64,000 bases of DNA from Cohnella ginsengisoli. Lineage in GTDB: Bacteria > Bacillota > Bacilli > Paenibacillales > Paenibacillaceae. The translations under genes were made by a program, and so were the position numbers. Positions 19,036 to 27,779 of this stretch are shown here, piece after piece; the first letter of the stretch is position 1; each line of letters opens with the position of its first letter. The stretch covers positions 620,001 through 684,000 of the forward strand of contig NZ_JAPDHZ010000004.1 of assembly GCF_029525555.1 (NCBI RefSeq), in the 5' to 3' direction. The notes beneath the pieces were generated by a model. That model had not been told where the DNA came from. It saw only the letters and a program-made list of their open reading frames with translations, and ran no database searches.

Positions 19036-19823
19036 ATGGCAGAACCCAAGAGTTCCAAGCTGTCCCATTACGACCTGTGGTGCCGCTGGAAGGAAGAAGG
19101 CGACACCGAAGCAAAAAAAGGCTTGATCGAAAAGTACATTCCGCTCGTCGATTACGTATCCAGCCGCATGGCTGCAGGTTTGCCGAAAAACGTCTCCAAA
19201 GACGATCTGGTCAGCAACGGTTCGATGGGCCTGATCGACGCCATCGAAAAATTCGATCATCTGCGGGGGCTGCAGTTCGAAACGTACGCTTCCTGGCGTA
19301 TTCGCGGATCGATCATCGACGGGCTGCGCCAGGGCGATTGGGTGCCGCGGTCCGTTCGGGACAAAGCGAAAAAAATGGAAGATGCATACGCCGTCCTGGA
19401 GCAGCGGAACCTTCGCTCCGCTACAGACGAAGAGATATGCAGCTACTTAAATATAACGGACAAAGAATTCCAGCAAATGCTCCAGGAGGTCGCCGTCGCG
19501 ACGGTCGGATCGCTCGAGGAGCCCATCCGCGAGGAGGATGCCGAGACGCGGATGTCGCTGCTCGTGGACGACAAGGCGCAAAGCCCCGAGTCGAAGGTGC
19601 ACGAGACCTATTTGCGAGACTCGCTGGCGGCCGGCATCGACAAGCTCACGCCTGAAAGAGCGAACGGTTGTCTCTCTTTTTTTATTACGAGGATCTGTCT
19701 TTGAGCGAGATTGCCGAGGTGATGTCGTTGTCGCCTTCCCGCATCTCGCAGCTTCATTCCAAGGCCATATTGCGTCTGCGCGGCGCGCTCGGCAAGCATA
19801 AGGACCAGTTGCTTCAGAAATAG
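19036..19823 (+). CDS. sigD: Flagellar sigma factor SigD (FliA type), two one-base insertions near the 3' end
   Basis: Sigma-28-type factor that drives late flagellar and chemotaxis genes. Region 2 is clear (YIPLVDYVSSRMAAGLPKNV; LQFETYASWRIRGSIIDGLR), as is region 3. Region 4 is broken by two insertions: AAA at 19655-19657 and a seven-T run at 19677-19683. Removing one base from each gives LTPEERTVVSLFYYEDLSLS followed by the HTH SEIAEVMSLSPSRISQLHSK and the stop TAG at 19821-19823. The corrected length is 261 residues, against about 254 in Bacillus subtilis. Confidence 0.9.
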
Positions 19824-19845
19824 AACCGGAAAGGGGGGATTTATA

Positions 19846-21259
19846 ATGCGAGGGGAAGAGGCGTTTGCGACCGGCCAAGTCTTTCAAGTCAAAATTTCGG
19901 AAGACCGCATGGCGGCCCGTCTGTTGATCAAGCCGATCGAAGAAACGAAAGAGGCGAACGTCCGGCAACTCGAGGCGCTCCTTGCGTCAGCCGGCGTTCG
20001 TTACGGCATTCAGCAGGAGCTGCTCGCTCAGATTGCCGAAAATCCGCAAGCGTTTTTTTTACACCGATAATGTCGTGGCGATCGGTCTTCAACCGAACCC
20101 GGGCGTCAACGGCTACGTCAAAGTTTTGTTCGAGGATCAGAGCCAGTCGAAAAGGCCGGCGGAGCGAGAAGACGGCAGCGTCGATTATAGGGAGATGAAG
20201 CAGCTGGCCAACGTCAAGACGGGCCAGCTGATCGCAACGCGGGTGCCTCCGCTCCCCGGCACGGCGGGCATAGCGGTGACGGGCGACCCCGTCGCCCCCA
20301 AAGAAGGCAAAGAGGCGAGCTTTAAAGTCGGCAAAAACGTCGTCGTCAATCCGGACAAAACGGCCATGTACGCCGCGATGGACGGACTCGTCACATGGAC
20401 GGACAAAGACAAGCTGAACGTATTTCCCGTCTACGAGATCAACGGCGACGTCGATTATCATACGGGCAACATCGATTTCGTGGGTACCGTCGTCATTCGC
20501 GGCAACGTGCTGACCGGCTTCCGCATTCGAGCGTCCGGGGATATCCGGGTCACCGGCGGCGTGGAGGGAGCGGATCTGGAGTCGGACGGTTCGATCGAGA
20601 TATCCGGCGGCATCATCGGTTCGGGCAAAGGCCATGTCAAAGCAGGCGTCGACGTCAAGTGTTCGTTCGTTCAAGAGAGCAACGTGACGGCGGGTCAGGA
20701 CGTTATCGTTTCGCAGAGCATCATGCATTCGAACATCCGGGCCGTTCGGAGCATCCGCTGCGAAGGCGCCAAGGGCTTGATCGTGGGCGGCTTGCTGCAG
20801 GCGGGAGACCTGGTCGTGGCCCGCACGATCGGCAATTCGATGTCTACGGTAACCTCCATCGAGGTCGGGCTTAAACCGGAGCTGCGGCAGGAGCTTGCCG
20901 ATCTCCGCCAGCAAGTTCGGCAATTGTCCGAAAGTCTGGACAAGACGGAAAAAGCGCTCGTATTGCTTGACCAGCTGGCCGCGGCAGGGCAGTTGTCCGC
21001 CGACCGGTTGACCATGCGGATCAAGTTGAATTCGACGCGCAGGCTGGTGACTGAAGAGCTGAAGGTCGCCAAGGCGAACATCCTCGAGATTGAACGCACC
21101 CTCGAAGATACGGATCAGGCTAAGGTTAACGTATTACATACCGTTTTCGGAGGCACGAAAATCGTCATCGGGCGTTACACGCGTTTCGTCAAAGACAGCG
21201 CCAAACGGGTAACCTTCCGTTACGACGAAGGCGAGATCGCCATGGCAACGCTTTTATAA
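19846..21259 (+). CDS. FapA family protein (DUF342), one-base frame break
   Basis: DUF342/FapA proteins combine an N-terminal alpha/beta region, a right-handed beta-helix with repeated short strands (about 200-320 here: IRASGDIRVTGGVEGADLES and similar) and a C-terminal coiled coil. They are found in flagellar or polar operons and their exact role is unresolved. The frame breaks at the eight-T run 20053-20060; removing one T gives AFFYTDNVVAIG. The corrected length is 470 residues. It follows sigD after 22 bases. Confidence 0.82.
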
Positions 21260-21280
21260 CGCGACAGGAGGCAAACGGCC

Positions 21281-21604
21281 ATGAGCTACAAGCCGATCGA
21301 CGTGCAAACCTCGATTCCTCGCTCGATCGAATTGACGCCTCTGCAGGCTTCCCAGCAGCTTCGCCAGGCTATCGACCAAGCTGCGCTTGGCGCGCAAGCC
21401 CAGAAGCTGGCCGAAAGGGACGCCAAGCGGAACGCCAAGTCGGAAGGCACCGGACATAAATCGATCTCGGACGAGGACGATCCGAAGGAAAGCCGTCAGA
21501 AGAGACCTTTCGCGAAAAAGAAGCGGGCAGGCGAGCACGAGCAGACGGAGACGCACGCGGCCGAACATCCGTATAAAGGGCATCATATCGACCTGTCGCT
21601 ATAG
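21281..21604 (+). CDS. Small charged conserved-type protein, function unknown
   Basis: 107 residues, start ATG 21281 with AGGAGGCAAA upstream. The first half is a Gln/Ala-rich helix (TPLQASQQLRQAIDQAAL), the second half strongly charged and Lys/Arg-rich, ending in PYKGHHIDLSL. No membrane segment or known motif is visible. Clean ribosome-binding site and operon position support it as a real gene. Function cannot be inferred. Confidence 0.65.
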   Translation: MSYKPIDVQTSIPRSIELTPLQASQQLRQAIDQAALGAQAQKLAERDAKRNAKSEGTGHKSISDEDDPKESRQKRPFAKKKRAGEHEQTETHAAEHPYKGHHIDLSL

Positions 21605-21631
21605 CATCGGGAAAGTGAGAGTGTTTTGGAC

Positions 21632-22342
21632 ATGGATCCGTGGGTTACGCTCGTGATCGCCGGGGCCGCCATCGCGGGTTACGGCTGGCTGAAGCCCGAG
21701 CCGAAGGAGCAAGCTGCCGCAGTCGTTAATGAAGAAGCCTACGATAGGCTGCTCGAAGATTTGGAGACGGAAAACCGCGAACTCGTGGACGCGGTGGCGG
21801 CCTTCAAGCGAGAGCAGGACGATACGGTGAGCCGTCTCGGCCGGCGCATTCGCGAGCTGGAGCGTCAGATGGAGGAAGCCGCCGCATACAGGAAGTCGGA
21901 AACGATTGGCCGAGAACCGTCCGTGGCGACGAAAGTGCGCGCGGCGTCGCCGGCGCTGCCTGTCGGCGCCGACCTTCAATCGGCGACGGGGGGCAGCCTG
22001 CCGGAAGCCGGTCCGCCGGCGAGCGGATCTACGAACGCCGCTGAACGAAAAGCGCCGGCACAGTCCGGTCTTACGCACGAAGCGGATCGGCCTTCGCCGA
22101 GTTCCGAGAATGGCCGGAATCGCCTTCAGCTGGGCGGAGCAGCCGATGACGGCGCGCCGGATATCGGCAATAACGGCGGAACGCCCGAGCGCCCGGCGGC
22201 GATTCGCGAACGCTACGCGGAACTGCTGGAGCTGTACGAGCGGGGGCGTTCGGTGGAACAGGTGGCCAAGGCGATGAATATGAACAAAGGCGAAGTGCAG
22301 CTAATTTTGCAGCTCGCCAAGCGGGAGGTGAACCGGCCATGA
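21632..22342 (+). CDS. SwrB-like membrane-anchored protein (DUF6115 type)
   Basis: About 236 residues. A single N-terminal membrane helix (about 3-16, WVTLVIAGAAIAGYGWL) is followed by a coiled coil (about 35-95), a low-complexity region and a C-terminal helix-turn-helix-like segment, ELLELYERGRSVEQVAKAMN plus KGEVQLILQLAKRE. Position between sigD and rpsB and this layout match Bacillus SwrB (YlxL), which promotes flagellar export gate maturation. A TTG at 21626 is an alternative start two codons upstream. The stop overlaps the next gene by 4 bases. Confidence 0.65.
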   Translation: MDPWVTLVIAGAAIAGYGWLKPEPKEQAAAVVNEEAYDRLLEDLETENRELVDAVAAFKREQDDTVSRLGRRIRELERQMEEAAAYRKSETIGREPSVATKVRAASPALPVGADLQSATGGSLPEAGPPASGSTNAAERKAPAQSGLTHEADRPSPSSENGRNRLQLGGAADDGAPDIGNNGGTPERPAAIRERYAELLELYERGRSVEQVAKAMNMNKGEVQLILQLAKREVNRP

Positions 22343-22917
22343 ACAAGCGCCGCGCGCTGCTGGTCGGCTTCGGCGTCGGCCTGATGGCCGGCGCCGCCCT
22401 GCTGCAGCTCATGACCTTCGGCGAGGATTTAAGCGCGGGCACGGCATTGCCGCCCGAGCCGCTTAGCGTCGCCCAGCTTCAGGAGCAAGCCGAAGGGAAA
22501 GGATACGCCATGTACAAGCTGAGCGAGCCGATGTACACGCAAGCCCAGCTTGACGAGGCTGCCGCAAAGGCCAAAGCTGACGCACTGGCGGCCGAGGAAG
22601 AAAAGTCCGGGCAAGCTGCCGATGGGACGGCGGCCCCCGCAAGCACGCCCGCGCCCAGCGCTTCAGCAACGCCATCGCCTACGCAGGCGGCGGAATCCGG
22701 CCCTGAATCGAGGCTAGGACTTTACGTCGCGGCCGGCGATTCGCTGGACAAGGTCGCGACCGGCCTGAAGGCGCTCGGCGTCATTCAGGACAAGGCGGCC
22801 TTCGTCAAGGCGGCCAAGCCTTACAGCGGCAAAATGCGGGTCGGACTCAGCGTATTCGAAGGTCAAATGACGTACGACGAGATTATCGCCGAGCTGCTCC
22901 GCGACAAAAATAAATAA
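22339..22917 (+). CDS. MltG/YceG-like membrane-anchored protein (short form)
   Basis: 192 residues with an N-terminal membrane helix (about 7-25), a Pro/Ala/Ser-rich spacer (about 95-120) and a C-terminal segment resembling the LysM-like/YceG N-terminal module of endolytic transglycosylases (YVAAGDSLDKVATGLKALGVI, then GLSVFEGQMTYDEIIAELL). The catalytic domain of full-length MltG is absent, so enzymatic activity is doubtful. It is the last gene before a strong terminator-like hairpin. Confidence 0.6.
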   Translation: MNKRRALLVGFGVGLMAGAALLQLMTFGEDLSAGTALPPEPLSVAQLQEQAEGKGYAMYKLSEPMYTQAQLDEAAAKAKADALAAEEEKSGQAADGTAAPASTPAPSASATPSPTQAAESGPESRLGLYVAAGDSLDKVATGLKALGVIQDKAAFVKAAKPYSGKMRVGLSVFEGQMTYDEIIAELLRDKNK

Positions 22918-22952
22918 AAAAGGCCCATTCGTCTATAAGCGCGGGGCCGATC

Positions 22953-22985
22953 GGGTGGCCGGCTTGTGTTGCAAGCCGGCCACCC
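22953..22985 (+). terminator. Hairpin closing the fla/che operon
   Basis: GGGTGGCCGGCTTG (22953-22966) and CAAGCCGGCCACCC (22972-22985) form a perfect 14-bp GC-rich stem with a 5-base loop. No clean T-run follows, only an AT-rich stretch (ATATGTTATATTGTT). It may act as an imperfect terminator in either direction. Confidence 0.65.
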
Positions 22986-22997
22986 ATATGTTATATT
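22969..22997 (+). promoter_or_regulatory. Candidate sigma-A promoter of rpsB
   Basis: TTGCAA (22969-22974) and TATATT (22992-22997) are separated by exactly 17 bases. The -35 box lies in the loop and second arm of the upstream hairpin. Predicted transcription would start near 23003, giving a leader of about 125 bases. Confidence 0.6.
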
Positions 22998-23002
22998 GTT
23001 AA

Positions 23003-23128
23003 ACGGTGTGAAAAAACGCACGCCGTTCAATTCCGTCAGCGGTGCTTCGCAGAAGCGAAGTTCTGGCGGGAAGCGCGAACCGGCGGAGGAGATTCACGAT
23101 CCAAAACCATACGGAGGTGCAAGTTTAA
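23003..23128 (+). promoter_or_regulatory. Structured rpsB leader
   Basis: Two hairpins are visible. ACGGTGTG (23003-23010) pairs with CACGCCGT (23019-23026). CCGTCAG (23033-23039) pairs with CTGGCGG (23063-23069) and encloses CTTCGC-AGAA-GCGAAG (23045-23060). Ribosomal protein leaders often mediate autoregulation, but no known S2 leader motif was recognised. The ribosome-binding site GGAGGTG is at about 23113. Confidence 0.4.
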
Positions 23129-23827
23129 ATGGCAGTTATTTCGATGAAGCAGCTTCTCGAAGCTGGCGTACACTTCGGTCACCAAACGCGTCGCTGGAAC
23201 CCGAAGATGGACAAGTACATCTTTACCGAACGGAACGGCATCTACATCATCGACCTGCAAAAGACGGTCAAGAAAGTCGACGAAGCGTACAACTTCGTTC
23301 GCCAGCTCGGCGAGCAAGGCGGCACGATGCTGTTCGTCGGCACGAAGAAGCAAGCGCAGGATTCCGTGAAGGAAGAAGCGGAGCGCAGCGGCCAGTTCTA
23401 CATCAACCAACGTTGGCTCGGCGGCACGCTGACCAACTTCTCCACGATTCAAAAGCGTACGGATCGTCTGCACCAGCTGGACAAGTGGGAGCAGGACGGC
23501 ACGTTCGAAGTGTTGCCTAAGAAGGAAGTCATCATCCTTCGCAAGGAAAAAGAGCGTCTCGAGAAGTTCCTCGGCGGCATCAAGCACATGCGCAGACTGC
23601 CTGACGCGCTGTTCATCATCGATCCGCGCAAGGAGCGCATCGCCGTCGCAGAAGCCCGCAAGCTGGGTATCCCGATCGTCGGCATCGTCGACACGAACTG
23701 CGATCCGGACGAGATCGACTACGTCATTCCAGGCAACGACGACGCGATCCGCGCCGTTAAGCTGCTGACGAGCAAGATGGCCGACGCCATCGTCGAATCC
23801 CGCCAAGGCGAAGAAACGACCGCCTAA
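23129..23827 (+). CDS. rpsB: 30S ribosomal protein S2
   Basis: Small-subunit protein S2. N-terminal ISMKQLLEAGVHFGHQTRRW, then YIFTERNGIYIIDLQKT and the C-terminal IDPRKERIAVAEARKLGIP with IVDTNCDPDEIDYVIPGNDD are diagnostic. The length of 232 residues is normal. It begins the rpsB-tsf-pyrH-frr cluster and is followed by an intrinsic terminator before tsf. Confidence 0.98.
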   Translation: MAVISMKQLLEAGVHFGHQTRRWNPKMDKYIFTERNGIYIIDLQKTVKKVDEAYNFVRQLGEQGGTMLFVGTKKQAQDSVKEEAERSGQFYINQRWLGGTLTNFSTIQKRTDRLHQLDKWEQDGTFEVLPKKEVIILRKEKERLEKFLGGIKHMRRLPDALFIIDPRKERIAVAEARKLGIPIVGIVDTNCDPDEIDYVIPGNDDAIRAVKLLTSKMADAIVESRQGEETTA

Positions 23828-23857
23828 GCCAGCCGGTTCTTACAGCATTGCGAGGTC

Positions 23858-23897
23858 AAGGGTGGTCAGAAGAGAACCTTCTCACCGCCCTTTTTTT
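23858..23897 (+). terminator. Intrinsic terminator/attenuator between rpsB and tsf
   Basis: Arms 23858-23872 and 23878-23892 form a 15-position stem with one mismatch and one G-U pair, followed by a T7 run (23891-23897). It would reduce read-through into tsf. Confidence 0.85.
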
Positions 23898-23967
23898 GAA
23901 AACATAAACCAATCGAAAGCCGTCCGCGCAAGAGGCGTCCGGCGGCCACATACCAGGAGGGAATCCC

Positions 23968-24618
23968 ATGGCAGTTAACGCAGCAGACGTAAAAGCGCTT
24001 CGCGAAAGAACGGGAGCGGGCATGTTGGATTGCAAAAAGGCGCTTGAAGAAGCCGGCGGCGACATCACGAAGGCAGCCGACCTGCTTCGCGAGAAGGGTC
24101 TTGCCGCTGCGGCGAAGAAGGGCGACCGTATCGCTACCGAAGGCCGCGTAGAATCTTACATCCACGGCGCAGGCCGCATCGGCGTGCTCGTCGAAGTCAA
24201 CTGCGAGACCGACTTCGTCGCCATGACGGATCAATTCAAAGAACTGGTACGCGACATCGCGATGCATATCGCAGCAGCCAATCCGCTGGTCGTTCGCCGC
24301 GAAGAAGTTCAACAAGCAGACCTGGACAAAGAAGCCGAAATTCTTCGCAACCAGGCGCTGAACGAAGGCAAGCCGGAGAAAATCGTCGAAAAGATCGTCG
24401 AAGGCCGTCTGAACAAGTACTACGAAGAAAACGTACTGCTCGAGCAATCGTTCGTCAAAGATCCGGACAAGACGATTCAAACGCTGCTTAACGAGAAGAT
24501 CTCCACGATCGGAGAGCAAATCTCCATCCGTCGCTTCGTTCGCTTCGAACTGGGCGAAGGACTCGAAAAGAAGCAAGACAACTTCGTCGAAGAAGTTATG
24601 GCGCAAGTCAAAGTTTAA
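23968..24618 (+). CDS. tsf: Elongation factor Ts
   Basis: Nucleotide exchange factor for EF-Tu. The N-terminal UBA region (VKALRERTGAGMLDCKKALEE) and the core EVNCETDFVA motif near residue 84 are clear. The length of 216 residues fits the short Bacillales form. The ribosome-binding site CAGGAGGGAAT precedes ATG 23968. Confidence 0.98.
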   Translation: MAVNAADVKALRERTGAGMLDCKKALEEAGGDITKAADLLREKGLAAAAKKGDRIATEGRVESYIHGAGRIGVLVEVNCETDFVAMTDQFKELVRDIAMHIAAANPLVVRREEVQQADLDKEAEILRNQALNEGKPEKIVEKIVEGRLNKYYEENVLLEQSFVKDPDKTIQTLLNEKISTIGEQISIRRFVRFELGEGLEKKQDNFVEEVMAQVKV

Positions 24619-24631
24619 TCGGAATGCCAGG

Positions 24632-24657
24632 GGGGACACGCGGTGTTCCCTTTTTTT
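24632..24657 (+). terminator. Intrinsic terminator after tsf
   Basis: GGGGACAC (24632-24639) and GTGTTCCC (24643-24650) form an 8-bp stem with one G-U pair and a 3-base loop, followed by T7 (24651-24657). Confidence 0.8.
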
Positions 24658-24733
24658 AAAGAGCGCTTAAAGATCAGGTTCGCCGGGAAGTCCGCTTCCC
24701 GCACAGAAATCGACCATGGTGGAGGTACTAACG

Positions 24734-25462
24734 TTGAATCGACCCGTCTACAAACGCGTGGTGTTGAAGGTAAGCGGAGAGTCGTTGTCAGGATCGACCG
24801 GTTACGGGATCGACGCAACGACGATCGTCTCGATCGCCGAACAAATCAAGGAAGTCGTAGCGCTTGGCGTAGAAGTCGCCATCGTATGCGGAGGCGGCAA
24901 CATCTGGCGCGGCATCTCGGGCAGCCAGAAGGGCATTGACCGCGCGACGGCCGACTACATGGGGATGCTGGCGACGGTGATGAATTCGCTTGCCTTGCAG
25001 GACGCGCTGGAACAGATCGATGTGCCGACTCGCGTGCAATCCTCCATTGCCATGCAGCAAATCGCGGAGCCTTACATTCGGCGCCGGGCGATTCGCCACC
25101 TTGAAAAGGGACGCGTCGTCATTTTCGCATCCGGAACGGGCAACCCGTTCTTCTCGACCGATACGACGGCCGCGCTCAGGGCCGCCGAGATCGAAGCCGA
25201 AGTGATCCTGATGGCCAAGAACAAGGTCGACGGCGTATACAGCGCCGATCCGTTCAAGGATCCGACGGCGGAGAAGTACGAGCAGTTGACGTACCTCGAC
25301 GTACTGAACAAGAATCTGGGCGTCATGGATTCGACGGCATCCTCGCTGTGCATGGACAACAACATCCCGCTTCTCGTCTTCGCGATTACCGAGCCGGGCA
25401 ACATCAAGCGCGCGGTACTGGGCGAGAAAATCGGAACAATCGTCAAGGGGAGCGTGAACTAA
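24734..25462 (+). CDS. pyrH: UMP kinase PyrH
   Basis: Phosphorylates UMP to UDP in pyrimidine nucleotide synthesis. I chose TTG 24734 because GGAGGT (24721-24726) is correctly spaced; an upstream in-frame ATG at 24716 lies before that site. The protein begins MNRPVYKRVVLKVSGESLSG and carries CGGGNIWRG and the ATVMNSLALQDALE segment typical of hexameric UMPK. About 242 residues. The stop is immediately followed by the GTG of frr. Confidence 0.96.
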   Translation: MNRPVYKRVVLKVSGESLSGSTGYGIDATTIVSIAEQIKEVVALGVEVAIVCGGGNIWRGISGSQKGIDRATADYMGMLATVMNSLALQDALEQIDVPTRVQSSIAMQQIAEPYIRRRAIRHLEKGRVVIFASGTGNPFFSTDTTAALRAAEIEAEVILMAKNKVDGVYSADPFKDPTAEKYEQLTYLDVLNKNLGVMDSTASSLCMDNNIPLLVFAITEPGNIKRAVLGEKIGTIVKGSVN

Positions 25463-26017
25463 GTGCCTCAAACGATCAAGAAAAACGCAGAAGAACGGAT
25501 GGAAAAAGCGCTGGCCGCACTGCGCCGCGACTTGTCTACGCTGCGTGCGGGACGCGCATCCGCCGCAATGCTCGACCGCGTCCAAGCCGAATATTACGGC
25601 GCGCTTACGCCGGTCAACCAACTCGGCACGATCAATACGCCGGATTCCCGTACGCTGATCATACAGCCGTGGGACAAATCGGCTCTGGCCGCAATCGAAA
25701 AAGCGATCCTCAAGTCGGACGTAGGGCTCACCCCGGCGAACGACGGCACGATCATTCGGCTGAACATCCCGCCGCTGACGGAAGAGCGCCGCGCCGATCT
25801 GGTCAAGTCGACCAAAAAGTTCGGCGAAGAAGCGAAGGTCGCCATCCGCAACATTCGCCGCGACGCCAACGACGACATCAAGAAAAAAGAAAAGGGCGAG
25901 ATTTCGGAAGACGAATCCCGCCGCCATCAGGACGATATTCAAAAGTCGACGGATCGCTTCGTCGCAGAGGTGGACAAGATCTTGTCCGCCAAAGAAAAAG
26001 AAATTATGGAAGTTTAA
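25463..26017 (+). CDS. frr: Ribosome recycling factor
   Basis: Splits post-termination ribosomes with EF-G. The 184-residue protein shows EERMEKALAALRRDLSTLRAGRA, PLTEERRADLVK and the C-terminal EDESRRHQDDIQKSTDRFV helix. It starts with GTG 25463 directly after the pyrH stop, so it depends on pyrH translation. Confidence 0.97.
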   Translation: MPQTIKKNAEERMEKALAALRRDLSTLRAGRASAAMLDRVQAEYYGALTPVNQLGTINTPDSRTLIIQPWDKSALAAIEKAILKSDVGLTPANDGTIIRLNIPPLTEERRADLVKSTKKFGEEAKVAIRNIRRDANDDIKKKEKGEISEDESRRHQDDIQKSTDRFVAEVDKILSAKEKEIMEV

Positions 26018-26152
26018 GTTTCGACCGGCCCCTCCGAAAGGTGGGGTTCGTTTGAATTTTCGGGGATCCCCGCAGTGAACTTCAGTTTTGCTCCAGCGCA
26101 AGCCCCACTCGGTGGGGCTATTTAATGGTCGCTAAATCCAGGGGGAACAGCC
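26018..26152 (+). other. Structured intergenic region between frr and uppS
   Basis: No gene. It contains a 12-bp palindrome CGGGGATCCCCG (26061-26072) and a hairpin AGCCCCAC/GTGGGGCT (26102-26109 with 26113-26120) followed only by ATTT. A GGTGGGGTT segment near 26040 could alternatively pair with the first arm of that hairpin. It may be a weak terminator or a leader of uppS. Confidence 0.45.
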
Positions 26153-26956
26153 ATGAGCAATCGATTCTTAGGCGGTCTGTTCGGCAAACGGGAGGACGGC
26201 GGGCAAGGGCGAGCGGGAAGCTCGCAGTCCAAGACGTCCGAGGATTTGCTGAAGGAAGGCCGAATTCCCCGGCACGTGGCCATCATCATGGACGGCAACG
26301 GACGCTGGGCCAAAGCCCGCGGACTGCCGCGGGTGGCGGGACACCATAGCGGCATGAAGGCCGTCAAGCGCATTACCCAAGCAGCGGATCGTCTCGGCGT
26401 GGAGTTTTTGACGATGTACGCGTTTTCGACTGAAAACTGGAAGCGGCCCAAAGCCGAAGTCGATTTTCTGATGAAACTGCCGCAGGAGTTTCTGTCGATC
26501 GAGCTCGAAGACTTGATCCGCAACAACGTGCAGGTGAAAATGATGGGCGTGCGGGACCTGCTGCCCGACTTTACGCTTGACGCGATCGAAGAGGCGGTGC
26601 GCCGTACGGCGAACAACACGGGACTCGTTCTGAACTTTGCGCTTAACTACGGGAGCCGGATGGAAATCGTGGAGGCGGCCAAAACGATCGCGAAGCGCGC
26701 GGCGTCGGGCGAGCTGTCGCCCGACGATATCGACGAGCAAACGTTCCAGCAGTCGCTCCTGAGCGGAGACCTTCCGGATCCGGATCTGCTCATTCGCACC
26801 AGCGGCGAGCTGCGACTTAGCAATTTTATGCTGTGGCAGCTGGCTTACAGCGAGTTTTGGTTTACGGATGTGTATTGGCCGGAATTTTCCGAAGCGCATT
26901 TTCACGATGCGATTCGCGAGTACCAAAGGCGCGCGCGCCGCTACGGAGGGATCTAA
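26153..26956 (+). CDS. uppS: Undecaprenyl diphosphate synthase (isoprenyl transferase)
   Basis: Makes the C55 lipid carrier for peptidoglycan from FPP and IPP. Catalytic and substrate motifs are visible: AIIMDGNGRWAKARGLPRVAGH (about 43-64), LTMYAFSTENWKRP and DLLIRTSGELRLSNFMLWQ. The 267 residues include about 38 extra N-terminal residues, as in Paenibacillus. GGGGGAAC precedes ATG 26153. Confidence 0.97.
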   Translation: MSNRFLGGLFGKREDGGQGRAGSSQSKTSEDLLKEGRIPRHVAIIMDGNGRWAKARGLPRVAGHHSGMKAVKRITQAADRLGVEFLTMYAFSTENWKRPKAEVDFLMKLPQEFLSIELEDLIRNNVQVKMMGVRDLLPDFTLDAIEEAVRRTANNTGLVLNFALNYGSRMEIVEAAKTIAKRAASGELSPDDIDEQTFQQSLLSGDLPDPDLLIRTSGELRLSNFMLWQLAYSEFWFTDVYWPEFSEAHFHDAIREYQRRARRYGGI

Positions 26957-26960
26957 GGCG

Positions 26961-27747
26961 ATGGGGCAACGGATCGTGACGGGCGTCGTCGCCGGCGCCG
27001 CGTTTTTAGCGTTGTTATGGCTGGGCGGTTGGTACTATTCACTCATGCTCGCGGCGCTAGCGCTTATCGGATATCATGAATTCGTCAAGCTAAACCAGTT
27101 GCCGGCTAGCCGAATGGACGTGCTTTGCGGCTTTGCTGCAACGCTCGTGCTCGCCATGCCGCGGCTGCCGTTTGGTTGGACGACGCCGAGCGCAGAGGCG
27201 GTATCGTGGGTGCTGATGTTCGCGTTGTTGTCGGCGACCGTTTTCAGCAAAAACAAGATTACGCTCGATCAATCGGCGCTGCTGTTCGTCGGCGCTTTTT
27301 TATATCGGACTCGGCTTCCGCTACATGGCGCTAACCCGCGAGATGCCGCATGGCATGTTCTGGCCGCTGCTCGTCTTTTTTTGCATCTGGGCTTCGGACG
27401 CAGGCGCTTACTTTGTCGGAAAAGCGATCGGCAGGACGAAGCTGTGGCCGTCGATCAGCCCGAACAAGACGGTCGAAGGCGCGCTCGGAGGTCTCGTCAT
27501 CGCGCTGCTCGTAGCGCTCATATTCGCCATTATATGGCCGGACTGGATCGGTTACGGAACAGCGCTCTCGGTCGCGCTCGCCGCCGCCGTCGCCGGTCAG
27601 CTCGGCGATTTGATCCAATCCGCCTACAAGCGGCTTCGCGGCGTAAAGGACTCGGGCAACCTGCTTCCCGGACATGGCGGCGTGCTTGACCGTACGGACA
27701 GCTGGCTGATCGTTTTTCCGCTTGTCCATTTACTCGGATTGATCTGA
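26961..27747 (+). CDS. cdsA: Phosphatidate cytidylyltransferase CdsA, one-base frame break
   Basis: Makes CDP-diacylglycerol for phospholipid synthesis. The multi-pass protein starts MGQRIVTGVVAGAAFLALLW. The frame breaks at the six-T run 27296-27301; removing one T gives VGAFYIGLGFRYMALTREMP and continues to the signature SPNKTVEGALGG and DSGNLLPGHGGVLDRTDS. The corrected length is 261 residues. The gene is essential, so the break is probably an artefact. Confidence 0.9.
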
Positions 27748-27779
27748 ACATCTTAGCCGTACATAACGGAGGGAATGGC

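Noticed and set aside
22966..23520. 184-codon frame overlapping the rpsB leader and 5' end
   Set aside because: Runs through hairpins and in another frame of rpsB; Arg/Ser-rich shadow.
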